Shown here: positions 21,442 through 31,217 of the stretch, in pieces
How positions within the stretch are numbered: position 1 is the first letter of the stretch
Layout of the letters: each line of letters begins with the position of its first letter
Assembly: GCF_000143535.2 (NCBI RefSeq)
Contig: NC_037318.1
Span: 2,480,001-2,544,000, forward strand
Source: Botrytis cinerea B05.10
Lineage: Eukaryota; Ascomycota; Leotiomycetes; Helotiales; Sclerotiniaceae
Length of the DNA stretch: 64,000 bases
Reading direction: 5' to 3'
Translations under genes and position numbers: made by a program
The notes under the pieces: generated by a model
What the model was told of the DNA's origin: nothing
The model's input: the letters and a program-made list of their open reading frames with translations, nothing else
Database searches by the model: none

Positions 21442-23419
21442 TTTGAAGCTTTCGGTGTGAATTTGTTGGTAGTTGAAGTTTGGCGTGTGGAAATTCTGGT
21501 GTATTGTGTTGTGAATGTATGATGAAGTTGATGATGGTGAAAAGAAGAAGGGATGATTGATTTGAGGGGCTTATATAGATCTCTTCGCTCAACAAAAGCA
21601 TGCTCGTTTCTATCAGCTGAACAGCTTCTGCCTTGGCATGTAGTTATTGTCATTCACTCTCTAATCTTCACATAAAGTGTTCCTGTTAAGCCATCATACT
21701 GTCCTCAATGATCTACGTCACTTTTACGTGAATGAGTCTATCTTGAGAGATAATTATTCAAGCTACTTATGGATTGAAGTTTTCATTGATAATTGGGCAC
21801 ACAGAAAGTGTTCTCCCTGCAGACGATTTGGTCCTGGAAGATGTAAGATTAGACTTTGCTGCTACTCGGATAGTACTGCGGCGTATCTCTTTCAGCCAAG
21901 GTTGATCTGCGCTCTACTCGGATTGATTACTGTAACCCAAGATATATTGTTTCTGGAAAGATTAACTAGAGACTTTTGAGTTTCATAGAATGTTTATACC
22001 GCCATTTCGGCGCACAGATTTCCGCGTGGCCCCCTATTTCCCTTCGCATCACACATTCTACACCACCCACTTCACGATCTTTTATGATTCCGTTGAAGTC
22101 ACTATTGCAACTATCATAGTCTAAGCTGTTTGTTTCACCCCAATGAAATGGGCGAAAGAAATCAAGAACTAGAGAATACAAAGCCGTAGAAGCACTTTTT
22201 AGCTACGTGGCTTTTTTTAGCCCGATTTAGTAGATCATGACCTATATTAATTTGCTCTTGTTCAGATATTCTAACTACATGAATGATCTTAAACACGATT
22301 CAATTGGCAACACTGACAGACTTTATTACTGTACGAGCTACAGATCCCTTTCATGAAGCAAATGGGCAAGCGTGGTAGAGGGAATAGTGTTACAGTTAGA
22401 TATAGCCTCTACTGCATGGATGACTCCAAAACGTTAACTTAATAGTATATACGTGAAATGGTTGCATACGCATCTCGGAAGCTGCTTAAGCTAAGACACC
22501 ACGGAGTTGTAAGCAACCATTCTACCCTTGCAATTGTCTTCTAAGGATCTTCCGCATATAGTAGGATATTATTCTTAGTTTGAATATCAAGATTTAATGC
22601 TTACTATAATTACGCAACTTGTAGAAGTGTTGGCTGTACAATGACATAATATTATGTCAATGCTTAGATGTGCTGACCTTGGCGAATCCTAAATTATAAG
22701 TTTCAAATGAAGGATAATAATCTTTACTCGAAAACCCTAATGATAGTTGCAGCTACGCAATTTTCTTGCTTATTTCTCCTTTTCCAAAAGCACTAATAAA
22801 GTGTCAGAAAACGGCCTACCAGGTAAAATCGGGTTGCAAGAAACCTCTGAATTTGAAGTACCCCTTGCAGCTTGGCATTTATGGGCACAATGAAATGGCA
22901 CAATGAAATGGCACAATGAAATGGCATGATAAAATGGCATGACATCGTAAAAGAAGAATGTCAGGTAATAGTAGGCTGCGGTGTGGGTACTGATGGGTGG
23001 ATTTTTCGACTTTCAGCCCTACTCGTATTCTGCAAATTCCACATAAAAAGAATGTTGTCCTACAAAAGGCAGCTAAGCTGTAAGCTGACATCTTTCTCCC
23101 GATTTAAAATCTGGACTCGTGCTCTTAATGTCTTAAAATTTTCTTTCGTCAATTAAGACTCAAATTCTGAAGGATGAAGTAGCTAAAAATGTGAAGGATC
23201 GTGGAATAACGTAATTTAGTACCTGGTACATTCCTACATACCTACATTAGGAAAATTGAGTGTACGTAAAACCATCCCTCGGCTACCTAGTTCTAGTGAC
23301 CTGCAGAGCACCGCAGACTCGATTCTGTATTGATATATATGAAGAATCATGACCTTGAAATAAATAAATTTGACAGAATGATTACAAGTCCATCACTGGA
23401 GAACACATTCATTACCAAA
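21442..23419. other. Intergenic between secreted-protein gene and GH43
   Basis: About 2 kb of mixed composition between two divergent secreted-protein genes, containing the promoters of both. No frame longer than about 100 codons has an ATG and recognisable content. The only structured feature is the 13-bp tandem repeat at 22884-22935. Confidence 0.45.
22884..22935. repeat. 13-bp tandem repeat, four units
   Basis: Three identical GGCACAATGAAAT units followed by a diverged fourth (GGCATGATAAAAT). It lies in the intergenic region about 480 bp upstream of the GH43 start. No function is evident. Confidence 0.85.
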
Positions 23420-24493
23420 ATGAATACTTCCGGCATGTCTTACCATTCATTTTTACCACGAGCCTACATTGCTAATTTCTTAGCAATTGTAGTTATGCTC
23501 TCTGTTTTCATCGATTTTGCATTCACGACACGAATCACAGGCGGCTCTGATCCGTCTATTATGAGAGTTGGTGACACGTATTATTCCACTGGCTCAGACG
23601 GCGCTTCCGTTTATGTTCATTCCTCAAGCACACTCGAGGGTCTCGCTGCCGACAGTGGTCACAAGGTCTGGTCTGATAATGCAGGCCGAGGAGAAGTCTG
23701 GGCTCCTGAGATTACCATGGAGGGATCAAATACTTACATCTATTTTTCTGCCGGCACAGGTGCCAATCACCGTATGTATGTGATCAGCGCCACGACACCT
23801 CTCGGACCCTACTCATCAGAGCAAAATCTGGCTCTACCCGACGATCGGTGGGCTATTGATGGCACTTTCTTCAATTACGGCGGGCAAAGATGGTTTGTCT
23901 GGTCTGGATGGGCAGGAGCCAGTAGCTCGGAACAAAATCTATACATTTGTCGGATGAGTGACCCACTCACGCCGACAGGAGCTCGATATGTAATTTCACA
24001 GCCACGTGAAAGTTGGGAGCAAGGTGACAGTCCACTGGTCAATGAGGGTCCCGAGGCTATAATTGACCCCAATGAACAACTGCATATCGTGTACTCCGCT
24101 AACGGCAGCTGGGACAACAAATACTGCCTTGCAGACCTTCGCCTTCGTGCTGGTGGTGACCCAACCAATGTGTGGGATTGGTATAAATCAAACGGCTGCC
24201 TCTTTGGTTCACACCAAGACAGGATGATGAGTGGTTGGGATGCAACTCTCCACATTGATGGGCCTGGTCACAACACCTTTGCATTACCCAACGGCGACAT
24301 CAGCAATAGCCCCGGTGGAACGAATCGTATCCCTTTTGTTTTCCATGGTGTCGAAAAGGGCACTCCATATAGCTGGGGGAACCGGGCTATATTCACTGGC
24401 AGCTTCGTTTGGTGGGGCAAAACTACTTATTCTCGCAAGAATGTACCGGGCGACACCAGCAATCAAGGCTTCAGCTTTAAATTCTTTGAGTAG
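23420..24493 (+). CDS. Secreted glycoside hydrolase family 43
   Basis: Inverting glycosidase of the five-bladed beta-propeller GH43 family, probably acting on arabinose-containing side chains of pectin or hemicellulose. The frame is open from 23330, but the ATG at 23420 (or 23435) places a hydrophobic signal segment (YIANFLAIVVMLSVFIDFAF) at residues 16-36, so I choose 23420 (357 aa, no intron). The three catalytic residues are visible: general base Asp44 in GGSDPSIM, pKa-modulating Asp147 in WAIDGTFF and acid Glu209 in NEGPEAI. The propeller motif GEVWAPEI is also present. No carbohydrate-binding module follows. The gene is intact, ending just before AT-rich repeat DNA. Exact substrate (arabinofuranosidase versus exo-arabinanase) cannot be told from sequence alone. 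Confidence 0.92.
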   Translation: MNTSGMSYHSFLPRAYIANFLAIVVMLSVFIDFAFTTRITGGSDPSIMRVGDTYYSTGSDGASVYVHSSSTLEGLAADSGHKVWSDNAGRGEVWAPEITMEGSNTYIYFSAGTGANHRMYVISATTPLGPYSSEQNLALPDDRWAIDGTFFNYGGQRWFVWSGWAGASSSEQNLYICRMSDPLTPTGARYVISQPRESWEQGDSPLVNEGPEAIIDPNEQLHIVYSANGSWDNKYCLADLRLRAGGDPTNVWDWYKSNGCLFGSHQDRMMSGWDATLHIDGPGHNTFALPNGDISNSPGGTNRIPFVFHGVEKGTPYSWGNRAIFTGSFVWWGKTTYSRKNVPGDTSNQGFSFKFFE

Positions 24494-24640
24494 GTGTATC
24501 GAAATTGAAATTTATAATGAAAGTAGTAATGAGTTAAATTCTTTATATAGTCAATTTTGAAACTACTTTATATTATACTACATTCTAATTAGTTTTTTCT
24601 TATTATTAATTGATTTAACATTTTATTATTTAGTACAATA
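24494..24640. other. 3' flank of GH43
   Basis: AT-rich transition from the gene to repeat DNA; nothing else seen. Confidence 0.4.
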
Positions 24641-25435
24641 TGATTAAACACCGAATACATCATGTCACCGAATATATCACTTTCACCTCAATTTATATTT
24701 TCAATTCTATATCATTCAATAACAATTGAATTGATTGATTAAAACTATTAAGAGTCTAATAATTTAGGATTTATTATATTATTTTAATAGGTTTTTATAT
24801 TATAATTTGTTTTCTTATATTAATTATAATATTGATTAAAACATACTTTCTTATTTAAAATTTTCTTTTTTGATATTCATTATAATGAATTTAAATATTA
24901 AATTTTTATTGAAATAATTTATTAAAAGATTTTTGCTTAATAAGTATTTTTTTGTATATTGATATTCGTTTAATATTTTATTTATTTTTGAAACATATAA
25001 CGTAGTTTATCATCGAATAGGTCATATTATCGAGTGAGCTACTATAAATATATACAAAATTCGTTTATACGTAACCGTGCACTTTCTTCATTCAATAATA
25101 TAATTTTATAAAATTTGAAATTATGAGATCTAATTATATAAATATTATAAAAATGTAATTTGTTTTTCAAAATTCTAATTAATATAGGAGTTATTATTAA
25201 AATAATATTTTTGTAACGAAAATCGTAACAATTTCTAATTTTTATAGAATATAATACAATTTTTCATATAAGAATTAAATATTTGTATAAGAAATCTTTT
25301 CTTATTGATATATCTTTTTTTTTTCCCAAGAATATTGATTAATTATTAAAATGTAAATATTACAAAAAGGCTAATTTTGGTGTATTTTGAAGTGGCCCAC
25401 TCGATGATATGACCCACTCGATAATAAACCACGTT
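24641..25435. mobile_element. TIR-element relic related to the Fot1/pogo family
   Basis: The left part (24655-24780: TATCACTTTCACCTCAATTTA and following) matches the left terminal region at 13060-13150 and the Fot1-like ends near 57780 and 59550. The right end (inverted) carries a twice-repeated CCCACTCGAT (25396-25405 and 25413-25422) before AATAAACCACG-TTAG. An inner copy of the terminus occurs at 25003-25040, followed by the CGTAACCGTGCACTTTCTT block. No transposase is left. It is a diverged variant of the family with different subterminal repeats, and its boundaries are approximate. Confidence 0.55.
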
Positions 25436-25636
25436 AGTTTTTTATATTTAAGAATATATTCTTATGAATTATTTTCTTTTTATATTATAGAGGGATAGCT
25501 ATGTCAATTGGTCACTTTGATTATTTAATAGATATATATAGTAATAATAAATTAGATCGATTTAAGTATTACGGGAGCTGCCTTTATGTTACAACGGATT
25601 AGTAATAGGCTATAGAATCACCAACGTATAGGCTAT

Positions 25637-26087
25637 AATAGTAAAGTTTTTAATTGAAAAATAAATTAAAAGTAATATAAATAATTTATCTTTTACTCTC
25701 TTCTTTTTTAAACTTTCGACTAATGTTTTTTATCTATTTTATAACTCTTATACTTACTCTTCTTTTCTTTTTAATTTTTATATTTGTTTTTCTCCTTTTT
25801 CTAGTTTTTACACTTATCTCCCTTATATTCATTTTCCCTTCAATTTTGATATTTATTGAATTCTGAAATTTCTAGAGCTTTTCAAAACTTTTGTTTACTT
25901 TTTTTTATTGAAAGTTAATATTAAGTAAATTTCATTTAAAACAATGAATATTTATCAATAACGAAAAAACTATTTCGTTATTAATAAAGAGAATATATTA
26001 TAAATGTAATGTATATTTTAAAATTTGTATAGAGATTTATATTAAATTTCTTTTCATTGAAAATGTTAACTTTGCTATTACAGGGAT
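25637..26087 (-). repeat. Dispersed repeat, inverted partner of 28943-29371
   Basis: About 450 bp whose reverse complement aligns end to end with 28943-29371, from TAATAGTAAAG to CTTTGCTATTA. Differences are largely C/T and G/A changes. The two copies flank about 2.9 kb of repeat-rich DNA. The superfamily is unknown. Confidence 0.75.
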
Positions 26088-26360
26088 GATAAGATTGGGG
26101 CTATTACAGGCTTCCTATTGTTTCAACGGTGTTCTCACTCAATGGGGTTTAGACTACAAACTCTTCACCAACTTTCAACCAACGCCAAGGCTCATGGTTT
26201 CTGTCACGACCCTCAAGCAAAATCTTCACCATGCATGAATTTCTTAAAGTGTCTTATCGAAATCCATGTTATGACCGAAGAAATCGAGCAGGCTTCCGTA
26301 CAAACTAATCAATTACATATTAATAAAAGATCTTATAGTAGTTTCTATAAAATTTAGAAT
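26088..26360 (+). other. Normal-composition fragment with 79-codon open stretch
   Basis: A short island of balanced composition in AT-rich DNA with a plus-strand open frame (26118-26357) reading ...RCSHSMGFRLQTLHQLSTN... . It has no ATG at its start. It may be an exon remnant of a gene captured by or broken up by repeats, or part of the dispersed repeat ending at 26087. I do not recognise it. Confidence 0.2.
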
Positions 26361-26670
26361 CAAGGCATATATTAATTTAACTATTCATATGTAATTTTAC
26401 ACCTCCCTAGTATGGTCTAGCGAAAAATAAACTCGAGTATAGAAAATTTATATAGAAATTTAGATACTATATAATAATAACAAAGATACTTGCGGCGCGA
26501 ATCAAAATGCTGAATCCGCGAACTTCATACTAGGCTGCGCAAAATTATCTATACTCGCGAGTTATTTATTAGAGGTTCTATTTATACTATCAATTATCTA
26601 TAAAAGCTTTAAAATTATTTGTTTTATATAAGTAACTATTTATATCAACTTGATTGATAAGTATAAAATA

Positions 26671-27178
26671 AGAGTTGTAGTCATAGCTCGTAGTACCCTT
26701 TATTAATTCGTAACAAAATTCCTATAAAATGATATTTTATTATACAAAATTAAATATCAGATAAAATTTTAAACTATTATTATACTATAAATTTGAAACT
26801 TTGATATAATTTGATTTGTCAGATAATAACTGAGAAAAAATGAATAAAATATTTTTAATGATTTTTATAATTGAAATATAGAACCTCGAAACTTAAATTT
26901 TAAGAAAATTTTAATATATAACGTTTTTATTATATAAAATAAGTAGTTTTTCTAAAAATTCGAAATTCTCAATTTTCAGACTTTATATCTCAATTGAAAG
27001 CAATTTAAAAGAGATTTCATTTATTTTTTGAATGATTTCAATGATATTTTATTATTTTTGATAAAAATTAAAGAATTACTCTATATTACATTAAATCTTC
27101 AGGGGATTGAAAAGTTGAATAAATGATAGTTTTTGATGTATTTTCGATAAGGGTAGTACGAGCTATGACTACAACTCT
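26671..27178. mobile_element. MITE, 508 bp, TA duplication
   Basis: Terminal inverted repeats AGAGTTGTAGTCATAGCTCG... at the left and their reverse complement at 27149-27178 match at all but one of about 30 positions. TA flanks both ends (26669-26670 and 27179-27180). The interior is AT-rich and non-coding. It is a Tc1/mariner-superfamily type by target duplication, distinct in sequence from the elements at 13213, 28005 and 28704. Confidence 0.85.
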
Positions 27179-27427
27179 TACAAAATGTAATACTAGGATT
27201 AATAAGATTATTTACTATATTTTTTTTTCAAAATTCTTTTTCTTTATAGCAATCTCAATGTCAAACCAAAGTAATTTAAGCTTCTATCTTTTTTATTAAG
27301 TTTATTATCTAAATCCATCATATCTTTTTCAATAATAATATTATACTTATTACTAAGATTACCATTAATATTTACATCAAAAACAATGTTCTTTTTTTTT
27401 ATATTTCAAAACTATAGTTCATTAATA

Positions 27428-27715
27428 CTATTGTATTATGTTATACAAAATGTACTGTATATTTATATTTTCTATTTAGCTTTAATTTATATATTTATAT
27501 TCAATAAAAACAAAGTATTGATTATTTTAAACTAGAATTCAAGAATTTCATTAAATTCCTTTAAAATAAAATTTTCTAATCGTTTATAAAAGAAGAAGCC
27601 TTTTAATCAGTATTTTAAAAACGCTTTTTTTAATATATTATAAAATTATTAAAGATTTTCTTAGGCTTATGAAGCGGTCGCTTCGTCACCCACGGATTCT
27701 ACCACCACAGGGCAT
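27428..27715 (+). repeat. Dispersed repeat, direct partner of 29371-29672
   Basis: Both copies run from ATGTTATA to a GC-richer tail (CGGATTCTACCACCACAGGG here, CGGATTCTGCTACCATAGGG there). They share ACTAGAATTCAA and the AAGC...CTTTTAA motif in between. In the right-hand copy this segment directly continues the 28943-29371 repeat, so the two are halves of one repeat of about 730 bp that is split on the left side. Confidence 0.7.
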
Positions 27716-28004
27716 AAGAGGGTCGGTCCTTCAGGGTCCCTTTTACATATAGACTATTTGTAGATGGAGGACAGCTTTTTAAGCAGTTAGATAATTGAAC
27801 ACGTACCTAAGCTCAACCTCATCAATCCTGAGTATATTTAATTAGCTTCAAAGCCTACTAACAATATGTAAAGTCAAAAGAAGAATATATCTTCGATTCA
27901 TTGAGTTAAATAATTTCGAATCATATAGGTAAAAACAATGTATGTCTTAAACTTTCGATCTGAAATTGATTTCAAAATTATACGACAGGGTTATTTTTAG
28001 GCTA

Positions 28005-28245
28005 CAGTATCCTTTCGAAAAATTCGAGGAACGCTAGCAAGGATTGATAATTTAAGCTCATCATGAGTTGGGGTTACGGAAAACACCAAAGTTGTTTGAT
28101 TCACCATCTCAATAAATTATTCTATCGAATATTTACTTCTATTTTGAAGCGTTTTATTTTGTTTAGGGAGAAGCCAATTGGCTCTCAAAACACCCTAAAG
28201 TAATGATCCTTGCTAGCGTTTCTCGAATTTTTCGAAAGAATACAG
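28005..28245. mobile_element. MITE, 241 bp, near-perfect 40-bp TIRs, TA duplication
   Basis: Left terminus CAGTATCCTTTCGAAAAATT... and right terminus (reverse complement CTGTATTCTTTCGAAAAATT...) match over about 40 bp, through CGCTAGCAAGGAT, with three differences. TA occurs at 28003-28004 and 28246-28247. The interior of about 160 bp has no ORF. The TIRs are well preserved and GC-containing, so it is younger than the surrounding decayed DNA. Confidence 0.92.
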
Positions 28246-28629
28246 TACTAGATCTTCAAGGGCTCTAAAGGATCCGGATTGGTTACTTTTAGGATGATTA
28301 CCAACCGGTATGCTGGTTGAGAGGCATACCACCCGACCTTCTTTCGAATGTATTAATTGTGATCCTTCTGTCCTTTTCGGGACCGAATAACATCTTTCAA
28401 GCTGAAGTCTGCAGAGTCTAATTTTGCTGTATTACTTTCTATGATTCATTCAAGGAAGGTATCAAGAAGATTCATAACCTTTTCAGTATATGAATGAATA
28501 CATAGAGGATAAACTAATAGAACCTAAATGCTATTCATTTGATTTATGAGTAAAAGAGACTGACATCGATTGTCTAGCTAATTGATCTTGCTATAACTAC
28601 ATTCAATTTCCAAAAAATTCTATTAGCAT

Positions 28630-28865
28630 ACAAAGAAAGTACACGACCACGCACGAATGAATTTCGTACGTAAAAAAGATGATTTACATGCTGGTATAAG
28701 TTAGTGTCTATGTGTAGGAGAAAAAACAGGCGGAATTTGACCCTGAGAATGAGTATATGCACCCTCACCTAAATAACGCATGTCGCATTGATCAAATTCC
28801 GCCTGTTTTTTATTCTACGCATAGAGTGTAGTGTATGTCCTGATAAATCACATCACCTGATTTAA
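28630..28865. mobile_element. TIR-family relic hosting a smaller MITE
   Basis: The left flank (AAGTACACGACCACGCACG...) and right flank (CCTGATAAATCACATCA) correspond to the subterminal and terminal parts of the Fot1-like family right end seen at 14035-14132. The 125-bp MITE at 28704-28828 has split it. Confidence 0.55.
28704..28828. mobile_element. 125-bp foldback MITE, TA duplication
   Basis: Arms of about 37 bp (28704-28740 and 28792-28828) are inverted copies sharing AACAGGCGGAATTTGA and differing at only a few bases, around a 51-bp loop. Both ends abut TA (28702-28703 and 28829-28830). It is one of the shortest such elements here and would form a strong hairpin. Confidence 0.85.
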
Positions 28866-28942
28866 TACTTGATGAGATAATGAAGCAGGGGTGTGTGTCT
28901 AATAAAGCGTTACAAAGTATATAAAGCTTTCAAAAATACCTC

Positions 28943-29672
28943 CCCTATAATAGCAAAGTTAGTAATTTCGATAAAAAGAAATTCAATTTAAATTCCTATA
29001 CAAATTTTTATACATACATTACATTTATAATATATTCAATTCATTAATAACGATATAGCCAATTCATTAATAACGAATGGAATCGATACAAAATGAGATT
29101 CATTTAATATTGACTTTTAATAGAAAAAAAGAAAATTGTAGCCCTGAAAAGCCTTAGAGATTTCAGGATCAATGAATATTAGAATTCTAAAAAAAGTAAA
29201 CAGAAGGAGAACAAGTGTAAAAGCTAAAAGGAGAAAAAGGAGAGTGAGTATAAAAGTTAGGAAATAGATGAAAGGTATTAGCCGAAAACTTAAAGAGAAA
29301 GAAAAATAAAGAATAAATCATTCATTTACTTTACTCTCAATTTCTTTTTTAATTAAAAGCTTTACTATTATATCATGTTATATAGAATATACTATTAATA
29401 TACATTATCTATTTAACTTTAATTTATATATTTATATTCATTTCAATTATTAATCAAATTCAATATAAATAAAATATTAATCATCTTAAACTAGAATTCA
29501 AAAATTTCACTAAATCCCTTTGGAATAAAAATTTCTAATTATTTACCAAAAAAAAGCCCCCTAATAAATACTTTAAAAATGCTTTTTTCAATACATTATA
29601 AAAATATTGAATATTTTCTAGGGCTGACAAAGCAGCCACTTCGTCAATCGCGGATTCTGCTACCATAGGGCT
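28943..29672 (+). repeat. Full ~730-bp dispersed repeat copy
   Basis: The first part (28943-29371) pairs as an inverted copy with 25637-26087. The second part (29371-29672) is a direct copy of 27428-27715. It ends in the GC-richer tail near AATCGCGGATTCTGCTACCA. No coding content or terminal repeat identifies its class. Confidence 0.65.
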
Positions 29673-29882
29673 CACTACAATACAGTTTTATAATAATTAT
29701 ATAACACAGTACTACATTACGATATAATTCATATAGAGGTTTCATTTACTACACTCTTATGATATTGAATTGAATTCTACACAGAGTTTTTAAGATTTTT
29801 TACTCTTAAGCTTATTTTTTTTCACACTTTTGTTGTTACGATATATAATTGTTATCGAAATTGATAAGAGTACAAAATAACT

Positions 29883-31217
29883 ATGACACCTGAGCCCGAT
29901 AGGACAGTCCTCGAAGCCCTTATGGGCATTTATAAGAGAGTGTTAAGAAACCACATTACTCTTGACGAAATTATTACTGCCTATCCATCGTTGAAGGAAA
30001 AGGCTCTTTCTATTCCCTCCACTCTAACGGACGAAGAACGGCGTGTATTTCTCGATCTTCCCGATGTAAATACGGAGACAGCAAATATCAGAGCGGTAAC
30101 AACTCTTTCACGTGCGGCGTTGATTGAGAAAGCTGTCAAGGACCCGAGCAGCCTTACACAAGAGGAAATAATACTTCTGAAAAACAGATTCTGGACTCCT
30201 GAAACGGAAGCGGAGCGTTTGGAGATCTGGGAACACCTTTGTGAAACAGAAGAAATAATCCTGGGAGAAGAAGGAGCAGCAATTGAAGCAACTGAGAAAT
30301 GCGTCTATCTCCCCAACGAGCGCGAAGCGATCCTCGCTGGAATCAGAGAATCCTATATGCGTCCTGCCCGCGCAAGAGAACTACAAGACAAAGCCATAGC
30401 CGAGGCTGCCCTGTCCAATGCCCCAGAATGGATTCACCGACTCTATAAAGAAGAAAAACAGTTCTGGGGTTTTGTAGTTTTGTACGATGTGGCAATGCAG
30501 GGGCTGGATGCGGAAACTTTGGACAATTTTATGCGCAGTTGGGGGGGGTTCGTCAGTTGTGCATTGAGATACAATGGCTCAAAGGATGTTATTGATGTGA
30601 AATGGCGGATGATTCCATTTAATGCACCGGGCCCTGCGGAGGTACCTCATGCACCTGGCGTTGGGACTACTCTAGATGTAAGTGAGAATAGCATCCAAAA
30701 GGAGGGCTTGGTGCTCAGAAACGCCTTTCGCGAGATCCTACAGGATCCCCTACAGTATGAGCAGAGATCAGATGTCGCACCTATCACCCTCAACAAACCA
30801 CGTCAGTTTGAAAACTACAAGAACGGACTTGCTACTTCGGGCATCCTCACCAATACTTTCCTAGTATTCGATCGCATATGTATGGCTTCGGTTCTTGAAT
30901 CTGGCAGGTCCATCGAAAGTATGCAGATCCGTGCCTTCGAGGCCGATTATCCTGTACCAGGAAAAGTATATGCAGAAGGGTATCAGGGGTACACATGGGT
31001 GAGGCTAGACCAATTGGTGTATAACTTTTATGAGTTAAGGTTAATTCAGGCGGATAAAGTGGGTATGGATGAGATATGGCAGGCTGCACAGCGGAGTCGC
31101 AATGCTGCGTTCGTTAGTATGGATATTGTGGAAGCAGGCAACTGGACGCGATCGAATCCAATGAGTGGCTTCACTCCTCAAAGCATTTTGGGTCAGAGAT
31201 TTTATGCTAAGAGATAA
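29883..31217 (+). CDS. Lineage-specific hypothetical protein (444 aa), gene island in AT-rich DNA
   Basis: A single intact exon, ATG 29883 to TAA, with balanced composition and normal codon use between AT-rich repeats on both sides. I do not recognise a named domain. It has no signal peptide or membrane segment. The N-terminal half is helical and charged and contains a degenerate duplication about 43 residues apart: LKEKALSIPSTLTDEE (37-52) and LIEKAVKDPSSLTQEE (80-95). The C-terminal half (about 185-444) has aromatic-rich blocks such as KQFWGFVVLYDVAMQG and AEGYQGYTWVRLDQLVYNFYELRL, suggesting a folded domain. It resembles uncharacterised multi-copy proteins that I associate with leotiomycete genomes, but that is recollection of a pattern, not evidence. 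Its survival in a RIP-affected block suggests single-copy status or selection. Confidence 0.75.
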   Translation: MTPEPDRTVLEALMGIYKRVLRNHITLDEIITAYPSLKEKALSIPSTLTDEERRVFLDLPDVNTETANIRAVTTLSRAALIEKAVKDPSSLTQEEIILLKNRFWTPETEAERLEIWEHLCETEEIILGEEGAAIEATEKCVYLPNEREAILAGIRESYMRPARARELQDKAIAEAALSNAPEWIHRLYKEEKQFWGFVVLYDVAMQGLDAETLDNFMRSWGGFVSCALRYNGSKDVIDVKWRMIPFNAPGPAEVPHAPGVGTTLDVSENSIQKEGLVLRNAFREILQDPLQYEQRSDVAPITLNKPRQFENYKNGLATSGILTNTFLVFDRICMASVLESGRSIESMQIRAFEADYPVPGKVYAEGYQGYTWVRLDQLVYNFYELRLIQADKVGMDEIWQAAQRSRNAAFVSMDIVEAGNWTRSNPMSGFTPQSILGQRFYAKR

